The notes: generated from the sequence alone by a model not told the origin. Shown: positions 17,520 through 26,758, counted from the first letter of the stretch. The stretch is 64,000 nucleotides of DNA from Marixanthomonas sp002364245 (GCA_963973455.1 CAXAZF010000011.1:1-64000), one strand, 5' to 3'. Program-made: numbers and translations.

Positions 17520-18344
17520 TTAGTTTGGAGCTTCTATTTTTTTAGCGTTTTTTGGGACAGTGTAATCTGCTGACTCTAAAAATTGAATATTGTTTAGCGT
17601 AGCATCCCCAATAGGTTCGCCATATAAACCTTGATCTTCACTCCAGTTGTAGAATTTCCAAACATCTGAAATGGCAATATTGTCTATAACATTATAGTTT
17701 TCATATAAAATAGCATGAGGCTCTTGTTCTGCTTTTGCTACGCTTTTTCCAAAAGTAACTATATAAGCAGCGTAATTTAACAAGTTGGTATTGTTATCTA
17801 CGTATACTTGATACCAATCGTCAGCTGTATCTCCAACGCCGTCTTTAAAGGTAAGTTTTGCCTTAGAGTAATCCCTATTTTTTTCAGTTACTTGTTTTAC
17901 ATCGCCCCAGACAGTTCCTTCATCTGTTAGTTTAAATGGCATCGCCATAAAATAAGGCCAGGTTAGAATATCAAAACGGGCAGATTTCATTTCAGCATCG
18001 TTGGGGCTTAGAAAAACGTCTTTACCGTCATAAATAATCGTTTTCCCGTCTTTTGACTCAAACTTTATTTTTGAAGAATTGGTACGCATGGTAAACGTTC
18101 CATTCAATCTTTCTTGACCGTTAAAATTTAAACTAATATCAAAGGATACGTTGTTATGCTCTAAAAAAGCTTCTTTGTTATGTGTTTTTTCAACCCCTTG
18201 TGCAAAAGCAGTGGATAGGGAAGGAGCGCCATCGCCAATTCCATTATTTTTTTCAACAGGTATTTTTTTGTGGTCTTGTTTTTTTGTCTCGTTACAGCTG
18301 ACAAATAGCGTTGTTGCCGCGAAAAGTAAAAGTAGTTTTTTCAT
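17520..18344 (-). CDS. Lipoprotein, DUF6503-like (LolA-like fold suspected)
   Basis: 274 residues. The signal ends with a lipobox (TTLFVSCNETKK). The rest is beta-rich (FDISLNFNGQERLNGTFTMRTN, IIYDGKDVFLSPND, WYQVYVDNNTNLLNYAAYIVTFG) and resembles the large group of Bacteroidota outer-membrane lipoproteins with a LolA/LppX-like half-barrel; I recall the name DUF6503 for it but did not check. It is preceded by a terminator for htpG and is probably the first gene of the lipoprotein-DoxX-AlkB operon. Function unknown. Confidence 0.7.
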   Translation of the reverse strand: MKKLLLLFAATTLFVSCNETKKQDHKKIPVEKNNGIGDGAPSLSTAFAQGVEKTHNKEAFLEHNNVSFDISLNFNGQERLNGTFTMRTNSSKIKFESKDGKTIIYDGKDVFLSPNDAEMKSARFDILTWPYFMAMPFKLTDEGTVWGDVKQVTEKNRDYSKAKLTFKDGVGDTADDWYQVYVDNNTNLLNYAAYIVTFGKSVAKAEQEPHAILYENYNVIDNIAISDVWKFYNWSEDQGLYGEPIGDATLNNIQFLESADYTVPKNAKKIEAPN

Positions 18345-18408
18345 AATTTTAAAAATATAAAACCTGCATTGAATAAAGACAGGTTTAAGAAAGTATTAGT
18401 ACTAAACG

Positions 18409-18434
18409 AAAGACCGCTTTTTGAAGCGGTCTTT
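18409..18434 (-). terminator. Terminator of htpG
   Basis: An 11-bp stem, AAAGACCGCTT (18409-18419) with AAGCGGTCTTT (18424-18434), around a 4-nt loop. On the minus strand it ends in a T-rich tail. It separates htpG from the downstream lipoprotein operon. Confidence 0.85.
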
Positions 18435-18455
18435 TGTATTATCTAGAAAAATTAA

Positions 18456-20348
18456 TTATTTAATCATCTCATAACTTCGTTTAATAAATGCAGTCATGTC
18501 TTCACCTTTCAGTAGATTCTTACTCAACTTAGCAAGATCCAACGCTTGATTAACCAAACGTTCTTTCTTTTTCTGAGTTTTGGTATTTAGAATTTCAGAA
18601 ACTAATTCGTGATTTGTGTTCACGATTAGATTGTACATTTCTGGCATATTACCCATTCCGAACATACCGCCACCGCCGGTTTGTTGCATTTCTTTCATTC
18701 TTCGCATAAACTCAGGCTCGGTAATTACAAACGGATTACCCTTGCTATCCATCGCTTCTAATTGTACGGTGAATTTTTCTGAAGGTACAGTTTCTGTTAA
18801 AAAGGTTTTGAGCGTTTCTTTTTCTTCATCTGAAAGTTTAGAGATCTGCTCTTCGTCTTTCTTAATTAAGTTTTCAACAGGCTCACTATCTACACGTACA
18901 AAGCTGATGTTTTCCTTACTGCTTTCCAGTTTTTGAAGCAAGTGTGAAATAATTGGTGAATCAAGCATCAATACTTCATAGCCTTTATCTTTGGCATCTT
19001 GAATGTAACTGTGCTGCTCATCTTTATTTGAAGCATAGAGAACGACTAATTTACCATCTTTATCTGTCTGGCTTTCTTTAATCTTTTCCTGTAATTCTTC
19101 AAAAGTAAAGTAATCACCATCTACGGTTGGGTACAATGCAAATTTTTGAGCTTTGTCAAAAAATTTGTCTTCTGTAAGCATTCCGTATTCAATCACCACT
19201 TTAATGTCGTTCCACTTTTGCTCAAAGTCTTCCCGGTTGTCGTTAAAAAGTGTTTTCAGCTTATCGGCTACTTTGCGAGTTATATAGCTAGAAATTTTCT
19301 TAACAGCACCGTCTGCTTGTAGGTAACTACGTGATACATTTAGTGGAATGTCTGGGCTGTCAATTACCCCACGAAGCATTGTTAAAAACTCGGGCACAAT
19401 ACCTTCTACATTATCGGTAACAAACACTTGGTTTTGATACAGTTGGATTTTATCCTTCTGTATGTTCATATCGTTCGTCATCTTCGGGAAATATAAAATC
19501 CCTGTCAAATTGAACGGATAATCTACGTTTAGGTGAATGTGAAATAACGGTTCTTCAAATTGCATTGGGTACAACTCTCGATAGAAGCCATTATAATCTT
19601 CTTCCTTTAAATCTACCGGTTGTTTGGTCCAAGCTGGATTTGGGTTGTTTATAATGTTTTCAACCTCTTTTGTTGGTGCTGGATCGTCTTCTTTAGCATC
19701 TTCTGGCTTCGGAAGGGTTTCCGTTTTCATACCAAACTTAATTGGGATAGGCATAAACTTGTTATACTTAACCAATAGTTCACGAATACGGCCTTCTTCT
19801 AAAAATTCAGTTTCATCTTCAGAAATATGAAGGATAATTTCTGTACCACGTACTTCTTTATCAGCTTCTTCTAACGTGAAATTTGGCGATCCATCGCATA
19901 CCCAATGTGCGGCTGGCTCGTCCTTAAAGCTTTTGGTAATGATTTCTACTTTGTCGGCTACCATAAACGAAGAATAGAATCCAAGTCCGAAATGACCTAT
20001 AATTCCAGTGTCTTCACCCTCTTTATCTTTGTACTTTTCGATAAACTCTTCGGCACCAGAAAAAGCAATTTGGTTAATGTATTTTTCAACCTCATCTTTG
20101 GTCATCCCAATCCCTTCGTCAATAATGCGAAGCGTTTTATTCTCCTTATCGACTTTTACTTCAATCTTAGGATTTCCGTAGGCAACATCGTTTGCTTCTC
20201 CAATATTGGCAAGATGCTTTAATTTAAGTGTGGCATCTGTTGCGTTACTAATAAGCTCCCTTAAAAATATCTCGTGGTCGCTGTATAAAAACTTTTTGAT
20301 CAGTGGAAAAATATTCTCGACCGATACATTAATAGTTCCTTTACTCAT
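18456..20348 (-). CDS. htpG: Molecular chaperone HtpG (Hsp90)
   Basis: 630 residues, normal length for bacterial Hsp90. The N-terminal GHKL ATPase domain shows ELISNATDATLKLKHL (Asn binding Mg-ATP), IIDEGIGMTKDEV and GIIGHFGLGFYSSFMVAD. The middle domain has the DNMEGI-like segment VFVTDNVEGIVPEFLTMLRGVIDSPDIPLNVSRSYLQ, written here only as a landmark for the catalytic Arg loop, and the C-terminal dimerisation part ends at the stop. It is a cytoplasmic ATP-dependent chaperone. It is monocistronic, with its own terminator and an upstream dyad (20412-20426) that may be a control site. Confidence 0.97.
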   Translation of the reverse strand: MSKGTINVSVENIFPLIKKFLYSDHEIFLRELISNATDATLKLKHLANIGEANDVAYGNPKIEVKVDKENKTLRIIDEGIGMTKDEVEKYINQIAFSGAEEFIEKYKDKEGEDTGIIGHFGLGFYSSFMVADKVEIITKSFKDEPAAHWVCDGSPNFTLEEADKEVRGTEIILHISEDETEFLEEGRIRELLVKYNKFMPIPIKFGMKTETLPKPEDAKEDDPAPTKEVENIINNPNPAWTKQPVDLKEEDYNGFYRELYPMQFEEPLFHIHLNVDYPFNLTGILYFPKMTNDMNIQKDKIQLYQNQVFVTDNVEGIVPEFLTMLRGVIDSPDIPLNVSRSYLQADGAVKKISSYITRKVADKLKTLFNDNREDFEQKWNDIKVVIEYGMLTEDKFFDKAQKFALYPTVDGDYFTFEELQEKIKESQTDKDGKLVVLYASNKDEQHSYIQDAKDKGYEVLMLDSPIISHLLQKLESSKENISFVRVDSEPVENLIKKDEEQISKLSDEEKETLKTFLTETVPSEKFTVQLEAMDSKGNPFVITEPEFMRRMKEMQQTGGGGMFGMGNMPEMYNLIVNTNHELVSEILNTKTQKKKERLVNQALDLAKLSKNLLKGEDMTAFIKRSYEMIK

Positions 20349-20411
20349 AATATGTATGTTTTGTTTTTTTTCTGAAATGAATAAGACAAATAAAGTACCA
20401 TTCTATAATTT

Positions 20412-20426
20412 ATGACAGCTTGTCAT
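20412..20426. promoter_or_regulatory. Dyad ATGACA-GCT-TGTCAT in the htpG/TetR divergent region
   Basis: A perfect 6-bp inverted repeat with a 3-bp spacer lies 64 bp upstream of htpG and 159 bp upstream of the divergent TetR-like gene. Its shape suits a dimeric regulator. No known operator consensus is recognised with certainty. Confidence 0.4.
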
Positions 20427-20518
20427 TATGTAAGGAACACGATTCCATAACTACCAAGAAATCATAAACTTTAACAGAACCTTTTGTTTAAACATGAAAA
20501 ATAAAGATTAAACGTTTG

Positions 20519-20527
20519 TATCTTTGA
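20519..20527 (+). promoter_or_regulatory. Promoter -7 box for the TetR-like/ABC1 operon
   Basis: TATCTTTGA fits TAnnTTTG and lies 58 bp before ATG 20585. Confidence 0.5.
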
Positions 20528-20584
20528 AAGGAAAGATTTATTTGAATTAAAACTCAGAATATCTGTACGTTAAAACAATTTAAT

Positions 20585-21253
20585 ATGGCAACAAAAAAAA
20601 CACCTTCAAAAAAGAAAAGTATCAACCGTGATAGTATTATTTCTGCCTATATGGAATACGTTCTTGAAAATGAGCAAACGCCAAAAAGCGTGTATAAGTT
20701 CAGTAAAGAACATGATATGACTGAACAGGAATTTTACAGTTTCTTCGGTTCCTTTGATGGATTGCGTAACGAAATATGGAATACTTTTTTCGATCATTCG
20801 TTAAAACTGATACACAAAGACAAAAATTTCGAAGGGTTCAGCAACCAAGAGAAGATGCTTACTTTTTTCTTCACATTTTTTGAAATGCTGACAGCCAACC
20901 GAAGTTATGTACTTTTCGCCCTAAAAGAAAACAAAGATATGATGAAGAGCCTTTCGCAGCTTAAAGGGCTTCGAATTAGGGTGAAAGAATTCGCTTCTGG
21001 ATTGATCAACGAAAAAAACGAAGAAAAAAATCTGAAAATATTAAAACAACCAGTTTCGGTATTTTCAGAAGGCGCTTGGTTACAAACTCTCTTTATTTTA
21101 AAATATTGGATGGAAGATAACTCGCCTTCTTTTGAAAAAACAGATGTCGTGATTGAAAAATCAGTCCGTGCAATTTTCGATGTATTTGACAATACTCCGT
21201 TGGAAAGTGTGGTTGATTTCGGAAAATTTCTATGGAAAGATAAAATGAACTAA
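20585..21253 (+). CDS. TetR-family-like regulator paired with ABC1 kinase
   Basis: 222 residues. A basic N-terminus is followed by a TetR_N-like helix-turn-helix region (about 15-60: RDSIISAYMEYVLEN, YKFSKEHDMTEQEFYSFFGSFDGLRNEIW) and an all-helical C-terminal domain. The HTH is atypical: the usual FYxHFxsKexL is replaced by FYSFFGSFDGLRNE. It ends with TAA directly abutting the ATG of the ABC1 kinase gene, so the pair is coupled. It may be a repressor of the operon or a helical partner of the kinase; the sequence does not decide. Confidence 0.75.
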   Translation: MATKKTPSKKKSINRDSIISAYMEYVLENEQTPKSVYKFSKEHDMTEQEFYSFFGSFDGLRNEIWNTFFDHSLKLIHKDKNFEGFSNQEKMLTFFFTFFEMLTANRSYVLFALKENKDMMKSLSQLKGLRIRVKEFASGLINEKNEEKNLKILKQPVSVFSEGAWLQTLFILKYWMEDNSPSFEKTDVVIEKSVRAIFDVFDNTPLESVVDFGKFLWKDKMN

Positions 21254-22561
21254 ATGAAAACACTAGATTCCATTCCCACAGGGAAAATAAAACGCGCCAG
21301 TAAGTTAGTTGGTACTGGTGTAAAAGTTGGCGGTAATTACTTGAAATATTACAGCGGAAAACTTGTAAATCCAGATTTGAACAAGGATGCATTAAACGAA
21401 AGTAATGCCGAAGATATTTACGACGGCTTAAAAAACTTGAAAGGAAGCGCCTTAAAAGTGGCTCAAATGCTGAGTATGGAAAAGAACATTATGCCCAAAG
21501 CCTATGTTGAAAAATTTTCCTTGGCGCAATTTCAGGTTCCGCCATTGTCTGCACCGTTGGTTCGAAAAACATTCAAAAACTATTTTAATCAAACGCCAGA
21601 AGATTTGTTCGATACGTTTGATGAAAACTCGGTGGCTGCAGCTAGCATTGGTCAAGTGCATAAGGCTACGAAAGATGGTAAAGACCTTGCCGTAAAAATT
21701 CAGTATCCTGGTGTGGCAGACAGTATAAGTAGTGATTTGGCCTTGGTAAAACCTTTTGCTATTAAAATGTTCAATTTAAAGGGAAAGGACTCAGAGAAAT
21801 ATTTTCAGGAAATTGAAGGGAAACTTCTAGAGGAAACCGATTACAACTTAGAAATTGCTCAAAGCAAAACTACAACTGAAGCGTGTTCAGAAATTCCTAA
21901 TTTAAAATTTCCGAAGTATTACGAAGCTCTTTCAACAGATCGCATCATCACGATGGATTGGATGACAGGGAAACACCTTTCAGAATTTACAAAAGTCAAC
22001 ACAGATAAAGAAAAGGCTAATAAAATTGGTCAAGCATTATGGGATTTTTATATGTTCCAAATGCACGAATTGAAAAGTGTGCATGCAGATCCGCATCCTG
22101 GAAACTTTTTGGTTGATAAAGACTCTAATTTAGTTGCAATTGATTTCGGTTGTATTAAAAAAGTGCCTGAGGAATTTTACACGCCTTATTTTGAACTAGC
22201 AAAACCTGAAAACATCAATAACCCAGATGTTTTCATGGAAAAAACGTACGAACTTGAAATTTTACGAAGCGATGATTCACCTGAAGAAGTGAAGTTTTTT
22301 TCTGAATTATTTCACGAAATGCTGAGCTTGTTTACGAAGCCTTTTCATGGTGATACATTTGATTTTTCAGATGAAGTATTCTTCGGAAAAATAGCTGATT
22401 TAAGTGATAAGTATTCAAAAGATACAGAGTTGCGTAAAATGAATGGGAATAGAGGTTCTAAGCATTTCCTTTATATAAACAGAACCTTTTTTGGGCTTTA
22501 TAACTTGCTAAACGATTTGGGTGCTGAAGTAAGAATAAACAATTATCGACAATACATTTAA
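21254..22561 (+). CDS. ABC1/AarF/UbiB family atypical kinase
   Basis: 435 residues with a protein-kinase-like fold. Visible marks are a KxGQ-type motif in the variant form KVAQ (68-71), the alanine-rich nucleotide loop AAASIGQVH (128-136), the ATP lysine in LAVKIQYPG (Lys148), the catalytic segment HADPHPGN (277-284) and the metal motif DFG (297-299). UbiB relatives act in quinone synthesis or lipid handling as ATPases rather than true kinases. Bacteroidota use menaquinone, so the substrate is open. It lies directly after the TetR-like gene without spacing and has a strong bidirectional terminator after it. Confidence 0.9.
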   Translation: MKTLDSIPTGKIKRASKLVGTGVKVGGNYLKYYSGKLVNPDLNKDALNESNAEDIYDGLKNLKGSALKVAQMLSMEKNIMPKAYVEKFSLAQFQVPPLSAPLVRKTFKNYFNQTPEDLFDTFDENSVAAASIGQVHKATKDGKDLAVKIQYPGVADSISSDLALVKPFAIKMFNLKGKDSEKYFQEIEGKLLEETDYNLEIAQSKTTTEACSEIPNLKFPKYYEALSTDRIITMDWMTGKHLSEFTKVNTDKEKANKIGQALWDFYMFQMHELKSVHADPHPGNFLVDKDSNLVAIDFGCIKKVPEEFYTPYFELAKPENINNPDVFMEKTYELEILRSDDSPEEVKFFSELFHEMLSLFTKPFHGDTFDFSDEVFFGKIADLSDKYSKDTELRKMNGNRGSKHFLYINRTFFGLYNLLNDLGAEVRINNYRQYI

Positions 22562-22700
22562 TAAATATTTAACTTTATGTTTAATTATTTGTATCAAAAA
22601 CTAAACAAAAAACTGTATCTTTATAATAAATAATTGAGACACTTTTAAAATTGCTATGAAAAAGTAAAAGTTACCAATTATTTATTGGTTAGGTTGTTTA

Positions 22701-22731
22701 AAAAAGGGTGCATTCTTTTTGCACCCTTTTT
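22701..22731. terminator. Bidirectional terminator between ABC1 kinase and S9 peptidase genes
   Basis: A 12-bp stem, AAAAAGGGTGCA (22701-22712) with TGCACCCTTTTT (22720-22731), with A-runs before and T-runs after. It serves both convergent genes. Confidence 0.88.
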
Positions 22732-22755
22732 CTATTAAATATGTTTATACGTAGT

Positions 22756-25212
22756 CTATTTGCCTTCGGCTTTTTTACTCATAGAATCATCAGACTTTTT
22801 TTTGTTTTTAACATACGTGTCTAACCATGTGTCTTGTTCCCATAGTAGGTGCAAAATGCTTTCTTTTGCTCGATACCCGTGGCTTTCTTTTGGTAACATA
22901 ACCAAACGAGCAGTCGCTCCCAATCCTTTTAATGCATTAAAATATCGTTCACTTTGCAGTGGATAGGTACCAGAATTATTATCAGCTTCACCATGGATCA
23001 AAAGTAATGGTGTCTTCATTTTTTCAGCATGCATAAAAGGTGACATGGTGTAATAGGTTTCTGGTGAATCCCAGTAGCTACGTTCTTCACTTTGAAACCC
23101 GAATGGTGTTAAAGTACGGTTGTAGGCTCCACTTCTGGCAATTCCAGCAGCAAACAAATCACTATGGCTTAATAAATTTGCAACCATAAAAGCTCCATAA
23201 CTGTGTCCGCCGACTGCAACACGGTTTCTGTCAATATAACCCATATCGTCAACTGCATCGATAGCTGCTTTTGCATTATCAACTAACTGAGTTCTAAATG
23301 TATCGTTAGGCTCTTCATCACCTTCACCTACAATTGGGAAAGCCGCATCGTCTAAAACAACATAACCTTGCGTTACCCAATAAATAGGACTTCCCCAGAA
23401 TGGATATATAAATTCATTCGGGTTGGTTGTATTTTGCGAAGCACTGCTCTTGTCTTTAAACTCTCGAGGATAAGCCCAAAGAATCATCGGCTTTTTTTCT
23501 TTTGCATCCATATCGTAACCAACTGGAAGATATAGCGTTCCTTCCAGCTCTAATCCGTCCTCACGTTTGTATGTAATTACTTCTTTATGTATATTTTGTA
23601 AACTTTTAAAAGGGTTTTCAAAACTAGTTATAGGTGTTAAGTCTTCCTTCTTATTAATATTTCTGAAATAATAATTAGGATATTCATTTTGCGACTCTAT
23701 TCTTACTAGAATTTTTCCTTTCTTCATATTAATCGCATCGTACAAATTTTCTTTTTTATCAGTATAACTCGATTGATAGATACGCTTTGTTTTCTGGCTT
23801 TTTAAGTTAAATTCATCTACAAAAGGAAATTGACCTTCCTCAGAATATCCATCACCCATTAAATAAGCAGTGCTATTGTTAAGGTCTAAAACAGAACGAT
23901 TGAATTTATTTCGTGTCGTTACAAAATTTCCTGGATCACTATATCGATCTTGATAGTTTCTATCTGAAATAATAATAGGTTTTTGAGATAAATCTGACGG
24001 ATTAAATAGATAGGTTTTTGTGTTTCTATCATTCCACCAATAATCGTACGCGATGGCGTTTTTATCATCACCCCAAGTAATACCAGAAAATCTATTTTTA
24101 GTTTTTAAAATTTCTTTTCCTTTTCCAGTAAATGGAGCTTCAACTTGATACACAACATCTCTATAGTCTACTTCATTTTCTGGATCTCCTTCATCTAAAG
24201 CTTCTACCCAGTATAATGTTTCAGGCTGATCGTTACGCCAGCTAAAGTTTCGTTTACCGGTTCGCGTGGCCATAAATCCTTTTGGCCGAACTTCATCTAA
24301 CGGCACCTCGTTTATCACTGTTATCACTTTTCCGTTAGCGTCATATACGGTTTCCGTATAAGGAAAACGATAATAAGGCACTAAATATGAAAATGGTTTC
24401 TTTACTTCTGAAACTAAAATGTATTCTCCATTAGGCGAAAAACTAATACTTCGGTACATTGCTGTAGGAAGAAAAGAAGTTACTTCCCCATTAATGGAAA
24501 CATTTTTAATTTCTGAAAGTGCCAATTGCTCAAAATTAGCTTCATCATTAGGGTTTTTTAATAAATCTTGATACGTTCGGTTTTGTGCTTTTTCCCCATC
24601 ACTAACTGAAATAGTAGGGCCTGTTGGTACAGCTTCAGCAGTATTAATTAACTCTTTTCTATTTTCTGGAAGCATTTTAACCAATAAACTAGAACTATCT
24701 TTAAACCAATTAATAACATCGCCCATATTGGCATTTACGGTTGCGCTGGTTAACTTTTTTGCTAAACTATTACCAATATCCAACACCCACGCTTCAACTC
24801 CTTCTTTACCAGTATGTAAAAAAGCAATCATTTTTTGATTGGGTGACCAACTAAAGTTTGATAGTCGAGGATTTTCAGGAAGACCTGAAACTTGTTTCGA
24901 TTCTTTATCAGTCGCTTTTTTTACTTCAATATTGTTATAATAGTTGGTGCGGCTGCCAATATTGGTTTTTGGGTTAATACGTAACCCTCCTAAACGCATC
25001 TCGGTTTCGGAAAGTTCTTGTATAGATTTATAAGAATTACGGTATAAAAGTACTACGTTTTCACCCTTGTCATCAATAATTACGGAAGGAGCAGGAGGTG
25101 CTTCAACTAAATCGAGAATTTCTTTAGGAGGTTTTTGATAATTTTTATCTACTTGGGCGTAAAATGCTGAAGAAACTAGTAGAAAAATAAGTAATGCGGT
25201 AATTTTTTTCAT
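22756..25212 (-). CDS. Prolyl oligopeptidase family serine peptidase (S9D glutamyl-endopeptidase-like)
   Basis: 818 residues. A signal peptide (to about FYAQ) is followed by a long N-terminal beta-propeller (about 100-560, with SPNQKMIAFLHTG and SFSPNGEYILVSEVKK) and a C-terminal alpha/beta hydrolase domain with the nucleophile in GGHSYGAFM (Ser about 671), the acid in HGEADNNSG and the His in KESHGYRAKE. The segment GIARSGAYNRTLTPFGFQ and the following residues strongly resemble the plant chloroplast glutamyl endopeptidase group (S9D), recalled from memory. Expected in the periplasm, degrading peptides. It ends at a shared terminator. Confidence 0.88.
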   Translation of the reverse strand: MKKITALLIFLLVSSAFYAQVDKNYQKPPKEILDLVEAPPAPSVIIDDKGENVVLLYRNSYKSIQELSETEMRLGGLRINPKTNIGSRTNYYNNIEVKKATDKESKQVSGLPENPRLSNFSWSPNQKMIAFLHTGKEGVEAWVLDIGNSLAKKLTSATVNANMGDVINWFKDSSSLLVKMLPENRKELINTAEAVPTGPTISVSDGEKAQNRTYQDLLKNPNDEANFEQLALSEIKNVSINGEVTSFLPTAMYRSISFSPNGEYILVSEVKKPFSYLVPYYRFPYTETVYDANGKVITVINEVPLDEVRPKGFMATRTGKRNFSWRNDQPETLYWVEALDEGDPENEVDYRDVVYQVEAPFTGKGKEILKTKNRFSGITWGDDKNAIAYDYWWNDRNTKTYLFNPSDLSQKPIIISDRNYQDRYSDPGNFVTTRNKFNRSVLDLNNSTAYLMGDGYSEEGQFPFVDEFNLKSQKTKRIYQSSYTDKKENLYDAINMKKGKILVRIESQNEYPNYYFRNINKKEDLTPITSFENPFKSLQNIHKEVITYKREDGLELEGTLYLPVGYDMDAKEKKPMILWAYPREFKDKSSASQNTTNPNEFIYPFWGSPIYWVTQGYVVLDDAAFPIVGEGDEEPNDTFRTQLVDNAKAAIDAVDDMGYIDRNRVAVGGHSYGAFMVANLLSHSDLFAAGIARSGAYNRTLTPFGFQSEERSYWDSPETYYTMSPFMHAEKMKTPLLLIHGEADNNSGTYPLQSERYFNALKGLGATARLVMLPKESHGYRAKESILHLLWEQDTWLDTYVKNKKKSDDSMSKKAEGK

Positions 25213-25356
25213 AAGATTTAATTTTTTTTGAAAAGATACTTAAAAAAATAACGAGAAGCCATTCAATTTGCTATGCACGCATACTATAAGAAGCGTATTT
25301 ATTTCCCTCACATTGCTTGAATATGTATCTTGCCTTTTCGTTTATACTATATTTAT

Positions 25357-26364
25357 ATGTACACTTCAAAAATTACAGGGCTTGGTCATTATGTGCCCGA
25401 AAATGTTGTTACTAATGACGACCTTTCAAAATTGATGGACACAAACGATGCGTGGATACAGGAACGTACCGGAATTAAAGAACGAAGACACATTAAAAAG
25501 GGAGATGGCAATTCTACTTCGGTAATGGGAGTTAAAGCTGCCACCATTGCTTTAGAAGAAGCTAATCTAAACCCAGACGATGTAGACATGATTGTCTTTG
25601 CAACTTTAAGCCCCGATATGTATTTTCCAGGAGGCGGTGTTGAGGTTCAAGAAATGATGAATATGCGAACCATTCCAGCACTTGATGTTCGTAACCAATG
25701 TAGCGGTTTTGTGTATGCCATGTCCGTTGCCGATCAATTTGTAAAAACCGGAATGTATAAAAACATTTTAGTGATAGGAAGTGAAAACCACAGTGGCGGA
25801 CTCGATTTTACCACCCGTGGGCGTAGTGTTTCAGTAATATTTGGTGATGGAGCAGGAGCTGCTGTTGTGTCTAGAAGTGAAGGTAATGAAGGCGGAATTT
25901 TATCTACTCATTTACATAGTGAAGGGAAACATAAAGATGAATTAGCTTTACAAGGCCCAAGCACTGAATATTGGGTTCCTGAAATTATAGAAAAAAATCC
26001 ACAAGAAGATATTCCGTATTATCCATATATGAACGGTCAGTTTGTTTTCAAACACGCAATTGTCCGTTTTGCAGAAGTGATCCACGAAGGACTGGAAGCA
26101 AATGGCTTATCGGTTGATGATATTGATATGTTGATACCGCATCAAGCCAACTTGCGTATATCTCAATTTATTCAACAGAAATTAAAATTGAGTGATGACC
26201 AGGTGTTTAACAATATTCAGAAATATGGAAATACTACTGCGGCATCTATTCCTATTGCGCTTTCTGAAGCTCATAAAGCTGGGAAGATTAAAAAAGGCGA
26301 CCTTGTAGTGTTGGCTGCTTTTGGCAGTGGTTTCACTTGGGGAAGTGTGATTGTTAGATGGTAA
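25357..26364 (+). CDS. 3-oxoacyl-ACP synthase III family protein (KAS III)
   Basis: 335 residues. The Cys-His-Asn triad is visible: Cys115 in VRNQCSGFVYAM, His262 in IPHQANLRI and Asn292 in YGNTTAASIP. The family condenses an acyl-CoA with malonyl-ACP to start fatty acid synthesis. The NQCSGF active-site context and a middle insertion (about 195-230) differ from textbook FabH (which has ACAGF), so a special-purpose KAS III is possible. The frame extends to a TTG at 25330, but that overlaps a TATCTTGC promoter-like box, and ATG 25357 gives the standard MYTSKITGLG start. Monocistronic, with a terminator after it. Confidence 0.88.
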   Translation: MYTSKITGLGHYVPENVVTNDDLSKLMDTNDAWIQERTGIKERRHIKKGDGNSTSVMGVKAATIALEEANLNPDDVDMIVFATLSPDMYFPGGGVEVQEMMNMRTIPALDVRNQCSGFVYAMSVADQFVKTGMYKNILVIGSENHSGGLDFTTRGRSVSVIFGDGAGAAVVSRSEGNEGGILSTHLHSEGKHKDELALQGPSTEYWVPEIIEKNPQEDIPYYPYMNGQFVFKHAIVRFAEVIHEGLEANGLSVDDIDMLIPHQANLRISQFIQQKLKLSDDQVFNNIQKYGNTTAASIPIALSEAHKAGKIKKGDLVVLAAFGSGFTWGSVIVRW

Positions 26365-26386
26365 TTTTTTAGAAGAAGAATTAAAA

Positions 26387-26421
26387 AAAATGCCTTTCAT
26401 GTTGATTTGAAAGACATTTTT
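26387..26421 (+). terminator. Terminator of the KAS III gene
   Basis: AAAATGCCTTTCA (26387-26399) pairs with TGAAAGACATTTT (26408-26420) with one internal mismatch. The 3' arm ends in a T-run. Confidence 0.75.
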
Positions 26422-26577
26422 GGCTTAACAAACAAAAATTGATTTTTTAGTTATAATTCAAATAAATTATCGATAAGAAAACAATCACTCAAAAGACGGT
26501 GTAGGTGATGGATTGTTTCACTTTAAATAGGTTTTAACATTTAAATAACAAACCCGAAGCGTATTGCTTCGGGTTTA
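26422..26577 (+). ncRNA. Candidate small RNA ending in a terminator hairpin
   Basis: A stretch without ORFs contains a possible 8-bp stem AAACAATC/GATTGTTT enclosing about 30 nt, then the hairpin at 26550-26576. Structure plus an orphan terminator supports a transcript. No promoter with a good TAnnTTTG box is clear, and no known RNA family is recognised. The strand is set by the hairpin followed by TTT; the hairpin is also symmetrical enough to serve the other strand. Confidence 0.3.
26550..26576. terminator. Orphan terminator-like hairpin
   Basis: A perfect 11-bp stem, AAACCCGAAGC (26550-26560) with GCTTCGGGTTT (26566-26576), around a 5-nt loop. It is not placed right after any protein gene. 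Confidence 0.75.
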
Positions 26578-26758
26578 TAACTTTGTTGCTATTATTAACA
26601 CTAACCATCAACGTAAAAATTTTCACAACAAAGTCAGAAATATTTCTACTCAATAGACGAAGCCATTTCATAATTGTTACACAAATAATTCTTTTTAACA
26701 TACTTTTAGCGAAAGTTGATAGCTAGCAATTGTATATTTTATTCAGAAAAAGAAAACA

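Larger units (their letters stand above)
26365..26758. other. 394-bp intergenic region with two hairpins and a dyad
   Basis: No convincing ORF is seen. From left to right it holds the KAS III terminator (26387-26421); a 130-bp AT-rich stretch with AAACAATC (about 26473) able to pair with GATTGTTT (about 26512); a strong terminator-like hairpin (26550-26576); and a 9-bp dyad ACTTTGTTG (26580-26588) / CAACAAAGT (26626-26634). The last 120 bp lead to the CoA-binding protein gene. The second hairpin has no protein gene in front of it, which suggests a small RNA. Confidence 0.6.
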
